From: a virus
IMG/VR virus record: IMGVR_UViG_3300013005_000170
Span: 1 to 23,802 of that record
Strand: one strand, 5' to 3'
Length of the DNA: 23,802 bases
Below the pieces are notes generated by a model that was not told the origin of the DNA, made no database searches, and saw only the letters and a list, made by a program, of their open reading frames with translations. Of this stretch, positions 12,512 through 19,725 are shown piece after piece. Both the position numbers and the translations under genes were made by a program. Position 1 is the stretch's first letter; each line of letters begins with the position of its first letter.

Positions 12512-12727
12512 ATGAAAGATTTAATTATAATAAGATATACTTTTGAACCATACTTTAGTGGCTATTATGAAGATGGAAACTGGTTTAATAAAGATGGCAA
12601 AAAAATTAATAAACGTAGCTACAATGGCTGCATCTGTATTCAAGATGGGCAGCGTAGATATGGTATGAAAAAACTAAAAACATTTGCAAAAAAAATAGAA
12701 ACAACAAAAACCAAATTACCATTTTAA
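12512..12727 (+). CDS. Small basic hypothetical protein
   Basis: A 71-residue Lys-rich protein. The segment NKRSYNGCICIQDGQRRYGM (about 33-52) followed by KKLKTFAKK looks like a short beta hairpin plus helix, as in small phage DNA-binding proteins that I recall with a YNGSxxxRxGxxRYGxKKL pattern. No catalytic residues are evident. It starts right behind the promoter at 12473-12502 and two bases before the next gene. Confidence 0.55.
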   Translation: MKDLIIIRYTFEPYFSGYYEDGNWFNKDGKKINKRSYNGCICIQDGQRRYGMKKLKTFAKKIETTKTKLPF

Positions 12728-12728
12728 A

Positions 12729-13439
12729 ATGAAAACAAATAACAACCACTACTTAACTGCATTAAACTCAAAACTAATAGTTGATATGCAGCAACAAGAA
12801 CTTAAAGACCGAGTAATAAAAGTACTTGCTAAAACTTATATTGACTGCGGAAAGGTCATTGAATCAAAAGAGTTAATCAGCCTATCCAATGGAGTGATTA
12901 ATGAAATTAAGCGATACTTTATTAATTTAAAAATTGATGAATTAGACTTATGCTTCCAAAATGGTGTAAGAAAAGTTTATGGCGAATATTTCGGTTTAAA
13001 CATCGTAACCTTTCACCAATGGATTAAGTCCTTTATGGCTGAAGAAAAGCGATTAGATGCTATTAAAATACGTTCTACACCAAGAATTGAACCTATAAAG
13101 GAATACACCGCAGAAGATAAGCTAAGAATAAGGGATGAATTTATGAGTTTTCACAAATCACGTTATCTTAAATTACGTAATTTTGGTAGCTATGAAGCAT
13201 CTATTGAAAGTATTTACAAGATTTTAGTTGAAACGAATGAGGTAAGTAATATCGAGTTTAACGCTAATATTCAAGAGGCTTATGATTATGTTTTAGAAGA
13301 CTTAGAATATCAGTCTAAAACGAATGATTTATTACTGCGAAGAAAATTAAGAGCGAAGATTGAAACGCTATCAATGGAAAGCAAAGAAGTAATTAACATG
13401 GCAAAACAAATAACAATAGAAGACTTATGGAATCAATAG
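12729..13439 (+). CDS. Replication-region protein, possible helicase-loader role
   Basis: A 236-residue helical, charged protein. Residues 20-110 (ELKDRVIKVLAKTYIDCGKV, 24-43; ELDLCFQNGVRKVYGEYFGL, about 71-90; NIVTFHQWIKSF, about 91-102) match a protein type I recall in Bacteroidota phage replication regions. The C-terminal half is a long basic helical region. It follows the initiator candidate, as lambda P follows lambda O, which suggests a loader role; no ATPase (Walker) motif is present. It overlaps the MazG-like gene by 13 bases. Confidence 0.5.
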   Translation: MKTNNNHYLTALNSKLIVDMQQQELKDRVIKVLAKTYIDCGKVIESKELISLSNGVINEIKRYFINLKIDELDLCFQNGVRKVYGEYFGLNIVTFHQWIKSFMAEEKRLDAIKIRSTPRIEPIKEYTAEDKLRIRDEFMSFHKSRYLKLRNFGSYEASIESIYKILVETNEVSNIEFNANIQEAYDYVLEDLEYQSKTNDLLLRRKLRAKIETLSMESKEVINMAKQITIEDLWNQ

Positions 13440-13702
13440 AAGAAATAATAAATCGAAATTACACCGCCCAATTAAAGCGAGGTAAAGTCACAAAAAAAAT
13501 AGATTTCTATGATTGGATAATCGACATTCGAGATGAAATAAACGAACTATGGAACAGTTACCCCAAGCACAATTCAACCTTTGATGAAAAGGAATTAGCC
13601 GATATTATTCTTGTTTGCTTGTCAATGTCCAAGCACTATAAAATAGACATCGTGAAAGTATTGGAAGAAAAGACAAAATACAACGAAACAAGAAAGGATT
13701 AA
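13427..13702 (+). CDS. MazG-like NTP pyrophosphohydrolase
   Basis: A 91-residue all-alpha protein with the MazG/dUTPase-type metal site: E37-x-x-E40 (RDEINEL) and E56-x-x-D59 (EKELADII), followed by the conserved KTKYNETR tail (about 82-89). The family hydrolyses nucleoside triphosphates to monophosphate plus pyrophosphate; single-domain phage versions may act on dUTP, modified nucleotides or (p)ppGpp. Given a DNA-modification gene downstream, clearing unwanted dNTPs is one idea. The length is typical of minimal phage MazG-like proteins. Confidence 0.75.
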   Translation: MESIEEIINRNYTAQLKRGKVTKKIDFYDWIIDIRDEINELWNSYPKHNSTFDEKELADIILVCLSMSKHYKIDIVKVLEEKTKYNETRKD

Positions 13703-13705
13703 ATT

Positions 13706-13963
13706 ATGAGTAACCCAAAAGAAAAAGCAGCCGCAATGATTCTAAAATACACAATAATTTTAGAGTATGATTTTGTTTCAGATTTAAAATGGTATCCACC
13801 TAACGATAAGTACCGAAACAATCGCATTAAAAAAGATGCTAAAAGATGTGCATTAGCAGCCTTAGAGTATATAATTGAACAAAACAATGTTTGGATTATG
13901 CAAACTGAAAAAGGCAATAACAATTATTGGAATGAAGTAAAAAAAGAAATTCAAAAATTATAA
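13706..13963 (+). CDS. Hypothetical protein (85 aa)
   Basis: An 85-residue helical protein with the pattern NPKEKAAAMILKYTIILEYD (3-22), DAKRCALAALEYIIEQNN (about 44-61) and a C-terminal YWNEVKKEIQKL. This arrangement is one I recall as a frequent small gene in Bacteroidota phages, without known function. It starts three bases after the MazG-like stop. Confidence 0.6.
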   Translation: MSNPKEKAAAMILKYTIILEYDFVSDLKWYPPNDKYRNNRIKKDAKRCALAALEYIIEQNNVWIMQTEKGNNNYWNEVKKEIQKL

Positions 13964-13964
13964 C

Positions 13965-13972
13965 TAACTTTG
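13965..13972 (+). promoter_or_regulatory. -7 box (TAACTTTG) before the sigma-like gene
   Basis: A perfect TAnnTTTG two bases after the preceding stop and five bases before ATG 13978. No TTG is present at -33, so either an activator or another sigma factor would be needed, or it is chance. Confidence 0.4.
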
Positions 13973-13977
13973 CATCA

Positions 13978-14025
13978 ATGGAAAGAGAAGATGAGATATT
14001 TGCACTACTAAATCCTGATGAATGA
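13978..14025 (+). CDS. 15-aa leader peptide candidate
   Basis: ATG 13978 to TGA 14023-14025 encodes MEREDEIFALLNPDE, and its stop overlaps the ATG of the sigma-like gene (ATGA). Such an overlap suggests translational coupling of the downstream gene. It is too short for confidence as a functional peptide. Confidence 0.35.
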   Translation: MEREDEIFALLNPDE

Positions 14026-14483
14026 AACCCGATAGGCTGCATTTGGTTGATATTATTGTTAGCGACAAGTCATTTAAAGAAATGTGCTTCAAGATAAATA
14101 CACACTACGCTGAAGACATCTACCAAGAAACTATCTGCGAAATTCTAACCATATCAGATGAACGACTGCCCGAACTTAACTATTTAAAGTTTTGGTTTTA
14201 TCGAGTTGCATTTAATGTAATGTCACGCAATGGGAAGTTAGGTAAAATAGTTCTAAGGGAGTTAATTGAATTTGACATCTACACACCAAGTGAACTAAGC
14301 AAAGAGATAATGACTAAGGAAGCGGAGCAATTTATGCTTTCCTTAAATGAGTTTGAGAATCGAATTATCTTATTATATAATCAGTTTGGTGATATGAAGA
14401 AAGTCCAACGATTAACAGGGATTAGTTATTCGGCACTAAGGGCAGTCAAAGAAAAAATTAAACAAAAAGCGAAACAAATATGA
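14022..14483 (+). CDS. Sigma-factor-like protein (ECF-type architecture)
   Basis: A 153-residue protein with the two-domain plan of ECF sigma factors. A region-2-like part includes YAEDIYQETICEIL (about 29-42) and LKFWFYRVAFNVMSR (about 55-69); a region-4-like helix-turn-helix includes LNEFENRIILLYNQFGDMKK (about 108-127) and ISYSALRAVKEKIKQKAK (about 134-151). It could direct host polymerase to late phage promoters. The region-2 polymerase-binding part is short, so a stand-alone DNA-binding regulator is the alternative. It overlaps the glycosyltransferase start by 4 bases. Confidence 0.65.
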   Translation: MKPDRLHLVDIIVSDKSFKEMCFKINTHYAEDIYQETICEILTISDERLPELNYLKFWFYRVAFNVMSRNGKLGKIVLRELIEFDIYTPSELSKEIMTKEAEQFMLSLNEFENRIILLYNQFGDMKKVQRLTGISYSALRAVKEKIKQKAKQI

Positions 14484-15562
14484 TTAAACTATTAATAGTT
14501 GTACCCAGTTACCCAAAGATAAGCGGAGTTGATTACCATCGCTTGTGGATGCCACATAACGTGATGTCAGACCTTTTTAAAGATGAGATTGAGATTAGTT
14601 TAATAAATGAAGTTGACAGCGCAACAGATGAGTTCTTAAAGGACTTTGATTTGGTTGTGATGAATAGGTTTTCCTCGAAGACAAACGAACCACAGGCACT
14701 AATTGATAAACTAAAAAGAGTTGGATTGCCTTATGTGATTGATTTGGATGATGATTATATATTACCTAAAAATCATATCTTATACTATGCAGCAAAGCAT
14801 GGCAACCATACCGAGCAGATTAGTTTAGCAGTAAAGAACGCAACCGCCTGCACCACCACACACGAATTATTAGCAAATACACTCACGAAGGAATTAGGGC
14901 AAAAGAATATTTACATCGTACCTAATGGGATTTATCCTGAAGGACATTTTGAATTAAGAGAACCACAATTCAATGGTAAATTAAACTTTGGTTGGAGTGG
15001 GTCAATCACGCACTTAGAAGATGTAATATTAATGCACGATGGTTTGTATTCGTTATACACCGCAGATGATTATATGGATAAGTTTAGAGTTGTTTATGGT
15101 GGATTTGCAACGCAGTCTGAAACAAGTCAAGCTATACTTAGTGTATTGAGCGCAAGAGGCAAGGCAAGTGAATCTCAATTTGGAATCTTCAAAGAAACTG
15201 GAGTTAAAGAATATGGAAACTTTTATGACCTTATTAATGTTTCACTCATACCGCTTCGAAATAATAGATTCAATAATAACAAGTCAAACCTTAAATTATT
15301 GGAATCGGGTTTCAAAATGAAAGCAGTAATATGCAGCGATGTATATCCTTATTCACCCGATCTTAAACATAATGTAAATTGCCTAAAAGTTAAACATAAA
15401 AACGATTGGTACAAACACATGACTAAGCTAATAGACAATCCGAATCTTGTTGAAGATTTAAGGGCGCAATTATATATTGATGTTCAACGCTACCACATGA
15501 CTAATGTAGCAACAGAACGCTTTGAAGCATACAAAGAAATATTGAATAACAACAATAAATAG
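14480..15562 (+). CDS. Glycosyltransferase, GT-B fold (GT4-like)
   Basis: A 360-residue enzyme. The N-terminal Rossmann half starts LLIVVPSYPKISGVDYHRLW (4-23), with an acidic LPYVIDLDDDYILP (about 88-101) and TACTTTHELL (about 124-133). The second half has the usual GT-B features: YIVPNGIYP (about 145-153), FGWSGSITHLED (about 168-179) and SLIPLRNNRFNNNKSNLKLL (about 254-273) with a following E (LESG), the donor-nucleotide region. It transfers sugar from a nucleotide donor; the acceptor may be phage DNA, host envelope or a virion protein. Position between sigma-like and DNA-modification genes favours DNA or virion, but this is weak inference. Confidence 0.85.
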   Translation: MIKLLIVVPSYPKISGVDYHRLWMPHNVMSDLFKDEIEISLINEVDSATDEFLKDFDLVVMNRFSSKTNEPQALIDKLKRVGLPYVIDLDDDYILPKNHILYYAAKHGNHTEQISLAVKNATACTTTHELLANTLTKELGQKNIYIVPNGIYPEGHFELREPQFNGKLNFGWSGSITHLEDVILMHDGLYSLYTADDYMDKFRVVYGGFATQSETSQAILSVLSARGKASESQFGIFKETGVKEYGNFYDLINVSLIPLRNNRFNNNKSNLKLLESGFKMKAVICSDVYPYSPDLKHNVNCLKVKHKNDWYKHMTKLIDNPNLVEDLRAQLYIDVQRYHMTNVATERFEAYKEILNNNNK

Positions 15563-15598
15563 AACATTGACTACAACATTGAGTACAACATTGACTAC
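15563..15598 (+). repeat. 12-bp tandem repeat, three copies
   Basis: AACATTGACTAC, AACATTGAGTAC, AACATTGACTAC occur head to tail directly after the glycosyltransferase stop, followed by a partial fourth (AACA) and an AT-rich tail with repeats of TAAATAAGA. The repeats are non-coding. They could bind a regulator or reflect replication slippage. Confidence 0.8.
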
Positions 15599-15668
15599 AA
15601 CACCTTAAATAAGATTAATAAATAAGATATACAAATAAAGTATTAAATAAGATAAATAAAGAATATAC

Positions 15669-15914
15669 ATGATAACACTTTTAGGATTGCCTTTTTTATG
15701 GATTTCATTCTTCACCGCAGGTAGTTTGCCTGCATGGTTAGACTTCAAACCTTTTAACTGCATTGTGTGCCTTTCTTTTTGGTCTACATTATTTGGTGTA
15801 CTATTATTTATATTTGTACCGATAACGCAACCTTTCCTTATTGCATTAGGTTATGGTGGCTTTGCAAGTTACTTAGCTATATTGATGAAAAGACTTTTAA
15901 TTAAACTATACTGA
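15669..15914 (+). CDS. Small membrane protein with CxxCxxFW motif
   Basis: An 81-residue protein with two or three membrane segments (about residues 3-19, 36-56 and 58-74). The motif FNCIVCLSFWSTLFG (about 29-43) resembles the C-x-x-C-x-x-F-W motif of DUF1360-type phage membrane proteins. Function unknown; possible envelope or superinfection-exclusion role. It ends within a TGATG overlap with the next gene. Confidence 0.5.
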   Translation: MITLLGLPFLWISFFTAGSLPAWLDFKPFNCIVCLSFWSTLFGVLLFIFVPITQPFLIALGYGGFASYLAILMKRLLIKLY

Positions 15915-16204
15915 TGAAAACCTTTGATGAAATTTACAGCGAGATAATTTTTAAGGATGACACGATTCGTTATTCATTACGTGAACTCCTTCACGTTTTT
16001 CAAACTGAAAATAGTTGGATAGGACAAACAAGCCAACTGCTTCAGCTAAAAGAATTTCAACATGAATTAACAGGAATAAGACCAGGCGGTTGTTCCGGAT
16101 GTAATATTGAAGTATTGATGAATATGATTAGGTGGGTTAATAAGTATGAATCAGATAAGGCAGCCCAAGAAATAAAAGCAAAGAAAAAAAATGATAAACG
16201 ATAA
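15914..16204 (+). CDS. Hypothetical protein with GGCSGC motif
   Basis: A 96-residue protein, helical, with a RPGGCSGCNIEVL segment (about 55-67) carrying a CxxC pair and a Lys-rich tail. It starts at the last base of the previous stop and overlaps the methyltransferase gene by 14 bases. Not recognised. Confidence 0.5.
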   Translation: MKTFDEIYSEIIFKDDTIRYSLRELLHVFQTENSWIGQTSQLLQLKEFQHELTGIRPGGCSGCNIEVLMNMIRWVNKYESDKAAQEIKAKKKNDKR

Positions 16205-16721
16205 AGAATTTTTAGAAGCAGAATTAAAAATGGGAATTGACCCATTCAATCAAGACTTTATTAACCTATGCAATGCAACTGCAAATGCAATAGAGAATGA
16301 AATAACATTTGAAACTGTATTGGATTATGGTGCAGGTGTAGGGGCTTATGCTGATGCTTTTCATAAGAAAGGTTATAACGTATCAGTCTATGAATACTTT
16401 GAAGCACACCGCAATTATATGGCTGAAAATATGCCACACCTAAACGTAATACCTAAACCAATAACAACTGATTTAATGTTGTTTATTGAGGTCGCAGAAC
16501 ACATGACCGATAAAGAATTGAAAGCATTATTTAAAAAGATTAAACCTAAACATATTCTTTTTAGTTCAACACCAAACACAACGGATTGGGATTTAGATTG
16601 GGGACATATCAACATCAAGACACATGATGAATGGAACACAACCTTTGAAACATTAGGCTATGAATTTATAAAAGACTTAACAATGCCAACAAGTTGGAGT
16701 AAATTATACAGACTGAAATGA
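16191..16721 (+). CDS. Class I SAM-dependent methyltransferase
   Basis: A 176-residue protein with motif I VLDYGAGVG (43-51), the acidic end of strand 2 (VSVYEYFEAHR, about 64-74), a motif-IV-like segment (LMLFIEVAEHM, about 93-103) and a motif-V/VI region (HILFSSTPNTTDWD). The DPPY/NPPF motif of DNA amino-methyltransferases is absent, so a small-molecule, RNA or modified-base substrate is more likely than a classical DNA methylase. It overlaps the ParB-like gene by 4 bases, next to the Mom-family gene. Confidence 0.8.
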   Translation: MINDKEFLEAELKMGIDPFNQDFINLCNATANAIENEITFETVLDYGAGVGAYADAFHKKGYNVSVYEYFEAHRNYMAENMPHLNVIPKPITTDLMLFIEVAEHMTDKELKALFKKIKPKHILFSSTPNTTDWDLDWGHINIKTHDEWNTTFETLGYEFIKDLTMPTSWSKLYRLK

Positions 16722-17299
16722 AAATAAATCTAATTAAACCGAACCCAAACAATCCGAGAATAATAAAGGATGACAAGTTTAAGAAATTAGTACAATCCAT
16801 CAAAGACTTTCCGCAAATGTTAGAACTGCGACCTATTGTTATAGACGAAAACAATATCGTATTAGGTGGCAACATGAGATTGAAAGCCTGCCAAGAATTA
16901 GGATTAAAAGATGTGCCAACTATTTTTGCAAAAGACTTAACCGAAGAACAAAAGAAAGAATTTATCATTAAGGATAACGTAGGATTTGGAGAATGGAATT
17001 GGGATGATTTGGCAAATGGTTGGGATGAGGAATTATTAGTTGAATGGGGCTTGGATTTGCCAGTATTTGCTGGAATTGAAATAGGAAGCGATGGTTTTAG
17101 TTTACCCGAAGGCGATAAAGCACCATTTCAACAAATGACTTTTACCCTTGCAGATGAACAAGCGGAGCAAATTAAAAACGCAATAGCCGATATTAAAGCA
17201 ACTGAAGAATATAAATACTGCGAAACATTAGGAAACGAAAACAGTAACGGAAACGCACTTTATTTAATTATTATGCAATGGGCAGAGCAAAGGAAATAA
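16718..17299 (+). CDS. ParB/sulfiredoxin-like domain protein
   Basis: A 193-residue protein. The N-terminal domain begins with LIKPNPNNPRIIKDDKFKKL (4-23), then RPIVIDENNIVLGGNMRLKA (about 37-56), where GGNMRLKA is the phage version of the ParB nuclease-domain GxxR box, and LGLKDVPTIFAKDLTEEQKK (about 60-79). This is the standard phage ParB-like layout. The C-terminal 80 residues are acidic and separate. The centromere-binding domain of true ParB is not seen. It overlaps the Mom-family gene by 22 bases, which suggests a shared role in DNA modification. Confidence 0.8.
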   Translation: MKINLIKPNPNNPRIIKDDKFKKLVQSIKDFPQMLELRPIVIDENNIVLGGNMRLKACQELGLKDVPTIFAKDLTEEQKKEFIIKDNVGFGEWNWDDLANGWDEELLVEWGLDLPVFAGIEIGSDGFSLPEGDKAPFQQMTFTLADEQAEQIKNAIADIKATEEYKYCETLGNENSNGNALYLIIMQWAEQRK

Positions 17300-18039
17300 T
17301 TGTTAAAGTAATACCGAGTAAAATTGCTAATGAGTTTGTAAAGAAGCATCATTATAGCGGTAAGGTAGCCGCAACAGGTTTAATTTGTTTTTGTGCTTTT
17401 TTAGATAATAAAATAATTGGGGTTGCACAATGGGGAAGACCTATAAATAAATATTTACATTTACATTTAATTGAAAATACAAAATGGAATGATTTTTTAG
17501 AATTGAATAGATTAGTATGTATTGATGACACTCCTAAAAATACTGAAAGCAGATTTATAAGTATTTGTTTATTGTTAATTAAAAAAAATGCACCACAAGT
17601 AAAATGGGTAATGAGTTTTGCAGATGCTACGCAATGCGGAGATGGTACGATTTATAGAGCAAGTGGATTTGTTTTGACAAACATAAATGATAGTAAACAA
17701 CTTTATGAATTACCAAACGGAGAAACTTTACATTTAATGGGATTGCAAGGCGGACAGCACGGAGCATTAAGAAAAAAAATGTTAGAAAGTGGTTATGGTA
17801 ATGCTAAAAAATTTATGGTTGAGGTTTTAAAAGGAAAACCATTAGTAGGTAAACAATTAAAATACATCTACCTAATAGACAAAACCTGCAAAATAACCGT
17901 TCCAATATTACCATTTAGCAAAATAGATGAAATGGGAGCAGGAATGTATAAGGGTAAAAAAATAACCCTACAAGAGCGTAAGGTTATAAATGAGAGCGGT
18001 GCAATAGATTCGAACTTAACCTCTAACTTGGAAAGCTAG
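17278..18039 (+). CDS. Mom-family DNA (adenine) modification protein
   Basis: A 253-residue protein with the signature of the Mom family, known from phage Mu, which converts adenine to a carbamoylmethyl-type modified base and protects phage DNA from restriction. Visible blocks: FVKKHHYSGKV (20-30), IIGVAQWGRP (about 46-55), FLELNRLVC (about 72-80), NTESRFISICLLLI (about 86-99) and VMSFADATQCGDGTIYRASG (about 109-128), a GNAT-like core. The last about 14 residues (NESGAIDSNLTSNLES) are read from the strand opposite a tRNA-like sequence, so the ancestral C-terminus may lie earlier. It directly precedes the terminase genes, allowing modification before packaging. Confidence 0.8.
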   Translation: MGRAKEIIVKVIPSKIANEFVKKHHYSGKVAATGLICFCAFLDNKIIGVAQWGRPINKYLHLHLIENTKWNDFLELNRLVCIDDTPKNTESRFISICLLLIKKNAPQVKWVMSFADATQCGDGTIYRASGFVLTNINDSKQLYELPNGETLHLMGLQGGQHGALRKKMLESGYGNAKKFMVEVLKGKPLVGKQLKYIYLIDKTCKITVPILPFSKIDEMGAGMYKGKKITLQERKVINESGAIDSNLTSNLES

Positions 18040-18064
18040 CGTGCTACCATTACACTAACACCGC
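17995..18064 (-). tRNA. tRNA-Gly (anticodon TCC)-like, T-stem degenerate
   Basis: On the minus strand, 70 nt: acceptor GCGGTGT / GCACCGC (7 bp, one G-U), D-arm GTGTAATGGTAGCAC, anticodon stem CTAGC / GTTAG around loop TTTCCAA (anticodon TCC, reads GGA/GGG), T-loop TTCGAAT, discriminator T as in bacterial tRNA-Gly. The T-stem (TTAAG / CTATT) keeps only about two pairs and the variable loop is three bases, so folding is doubtful. It overlaps the 3' end of the Mom-family gene on the other strand. It is the only minus-strand gene seen. Confidence 0.65.
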
Positions 18065-18105
18065 TTATGATGCAGCAAATATAAAAGAATAAATTAAATA
18101 AAAAA

Positions 18106-18486
18106 ATGGCATACGACAGAACTAAAATATACCAACAAGCACTTGACTTAATAGAGAAGAAGAAACTCTTTTTTATTGAAGATGTCGTTTGTTTATTGCC
18201 AATTTCAAAACCAACTTTTTATGATTATTTTCAAATTGATTCTAACGAACTTAACACTATAAAAGAGCTACTTGAAAAAAACAAAATTGAAATCAAAAAT
18301 GGACTGCGCAATAAGTGGTATAATGGCAACAACCCTTTAACTCAAATGGCATTGTATAAACTGATAGGAACGGAGGAAGAATACCACCGCATTGCATCAA
18401 CTAAAACCGAAAACAAAAACATCAATATTGAGCGACCAATTTTTAACGGATTAGATATTAATGTCAAAAATGAAGAAAGTGAGTAA
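18106..18486 (+). CDS. Terminase small subunit
   Basis: A 126-residue protein preceding the large terminase gene. The N-terminal 60 residues hold a helix-turn-helix (LLPISKPTFYDYFQIDSNEL, about 30-49), then a basic helix (KNGLRNKWYNGNNPLTQMAL, about 66-85) and YKLIGTEEEYHRI, a pattern common in small terminase subunits of Bacteroidota phages. It would recognise the packaging site and feed DNA to the motor. Its C-terminal tail is acidic. Confidence 0.75.
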   Translation: MAYDRTKIYQQALDLIEKKKLFFIEDVVCLLPISKPTFYDYFQIDSNELNTIKELLEKNKIEIKNGLRNKWYNGNNPLTQMALYKLIGTEEEYHRIASTKTENKNINIERPIFNGLDINVKNEESE

Positions 18487-18532
18487 AACCGCTTGTCTTC
18501 TCGGTGGGCAAATCGCATTTTGATTTTAAAAT

Positions 18533-19708
18533 ATGCTACAAAAAACAACTGCACAAGATAAGATTGCATCACTGAATAAACGCATTAGAATAGTGAGAGG
18601 TGGCACAAGTGCATCGAAGACATTCTCTATTATACCTTTCCTAATTGACTTCGCTATAAAGGAAGCTAATAGTGAAATAAGCATAGTGAGTGAAACAATA
18701 CCACATTTGCGCAGGGGTGCTATTCGTGACTTCATTAAGATTATGACAATGGTGGGGTTTTGGGATGACAGCAAGTATAACAAGTCAAGTCTAATTTACA
18801 CATTCAATAATGGCAGCTACATCGAATTTTTTAGTGCAGACAGCCCAAACAAGTTAAGGGGTGCAAGGCGTGACATTCTATTCATCAATGAGTGCAATAA
18901 CATAGACTTTGAAAGCTACTATCAATTATCAATAAGAACAAAGAAATTCATTTACTTAGATTATAACCCAGTTAGTGAGTTTTGGGTTGATACTGAATTA
19001 TTACATGATAAGGACAGCCAATTAATAACCTTAACTTATAAGGACAATGAAGCACTTGACCAATCAATCATTAATGAGATTGAGAAAGCAAAAGAAAGGG
19101 CAAAGACTTCAACCTATTGGGCTAATTGGTATAACGTATATGGACTTGGGCAAGTAGGCAGCCTACAAGATGTTATTTTTGACCAATGGAAACAGATTGA
19201 TACGATACCAGAAAGAGCCGAACTTATAGGACATGGAATGGACTTTGGATTTACGAATGACCCGAGTACACTTGTAGCAATTTATAAGTATGAAGGCAAA
19301 CTAATCATTGATGAATTACTCTACCGAACTAATATGACAAATAATGATTTGGGTAACTTTCTTAAATCAATCCAATTTGGGCGAAAGGAATTGATATGTG
19401 ATAGTGCCGAGCCAAAGTCAATAGAAGAACTAAGGCTGCAAGGTTTCAATGTTAGACCTGCGGTTAAAGGTGCAGATTCAATCAAGATAGGAATTGACAT
19501 CTTGAAACGATACGAAATACAAGTAACTAAGAACTCCACTAATTTAATAAAAGAATTGAGGGGATATACATGGGAGAAAGATAATGAGGGCAAACTAACA
19601 GGCAAACCAATAGACAGTCTAAATCATTGCGTTGACCCTATGAGATATGTAGCACTCTTAAAATTAAATAACCGACCAAGCGGAAAATATTCAACAATTT
19701 CAATCTAA
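18533..19708 (+). CDS. terL: Terminase large subunit (PBSX-type)
   Basis: A 391-residue packaging motor. The ATPase domain has Walker A GGTSASKT (23-30) and Walker B DILFINE (114-120), with LRGARRD before it. The RNase-H-like nuclease domain shows MDFGFTNDPS (about 234-243), LICDSAEPKS (about 285-294) and the late D in DSLNHCVDPMRY (about 364-375). Length is usual for PBSX-family large subunits. It packages DNA into the prohead and makes the terminal cuts. The 46-bp gap from the small subunit contains nothing I recognise. Unusually, no portal or capsid gene follows. Confidence 0.95.
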   Translation: MLQKTTAQDKIASLNKRIRIVRGGTSASKTFSIIPFLIDFAIKEANSEISIVSETIPHLRRGAIRDFIKIMTMVGFWDDSKYNKSSLIYTFNNGSYIEFFSADSPNKLRGARRDILFINECNNIDFESYYQLSIRTKKFIYLDYNPVSEFWVDTELLHDKDSQLITLTYKDNEALDQSIINEIEKAKERAKTSTYWANWYNVYGLGQVGSLQDVIFDQWKQIDTIPERAELIGHGMDFGFTNDPSTLVAIYKYEGKLIIDELLYRTNMTNNDLGNFLKSIQFGRKELICDSAEPKSIEELRLQGFNVRPAVKGADSIKIGIDILKRYEIQVTKNSTNLIKELRGYTWEKDNEGKLTGKPIDSLNHCVDPMRYVALLKLNNRPSGKYSTISI

Positions 19709-19725
19709 ATTTATATTTATAAAAG

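Noticed and set aside
15563-15598. CRISPR array
   Set aside because: Repeats are only 12 bp with no spacers between them, and no cas genes are present.
17995-18064. Phage attachment site derived from a tRNA gene
   Set aside because: No integrase gene is visible nearby, and the sequence is nearly a whole tRNA instead of the 3' identity block typical of attP. Kept only as a possibility under the tRNA finding.
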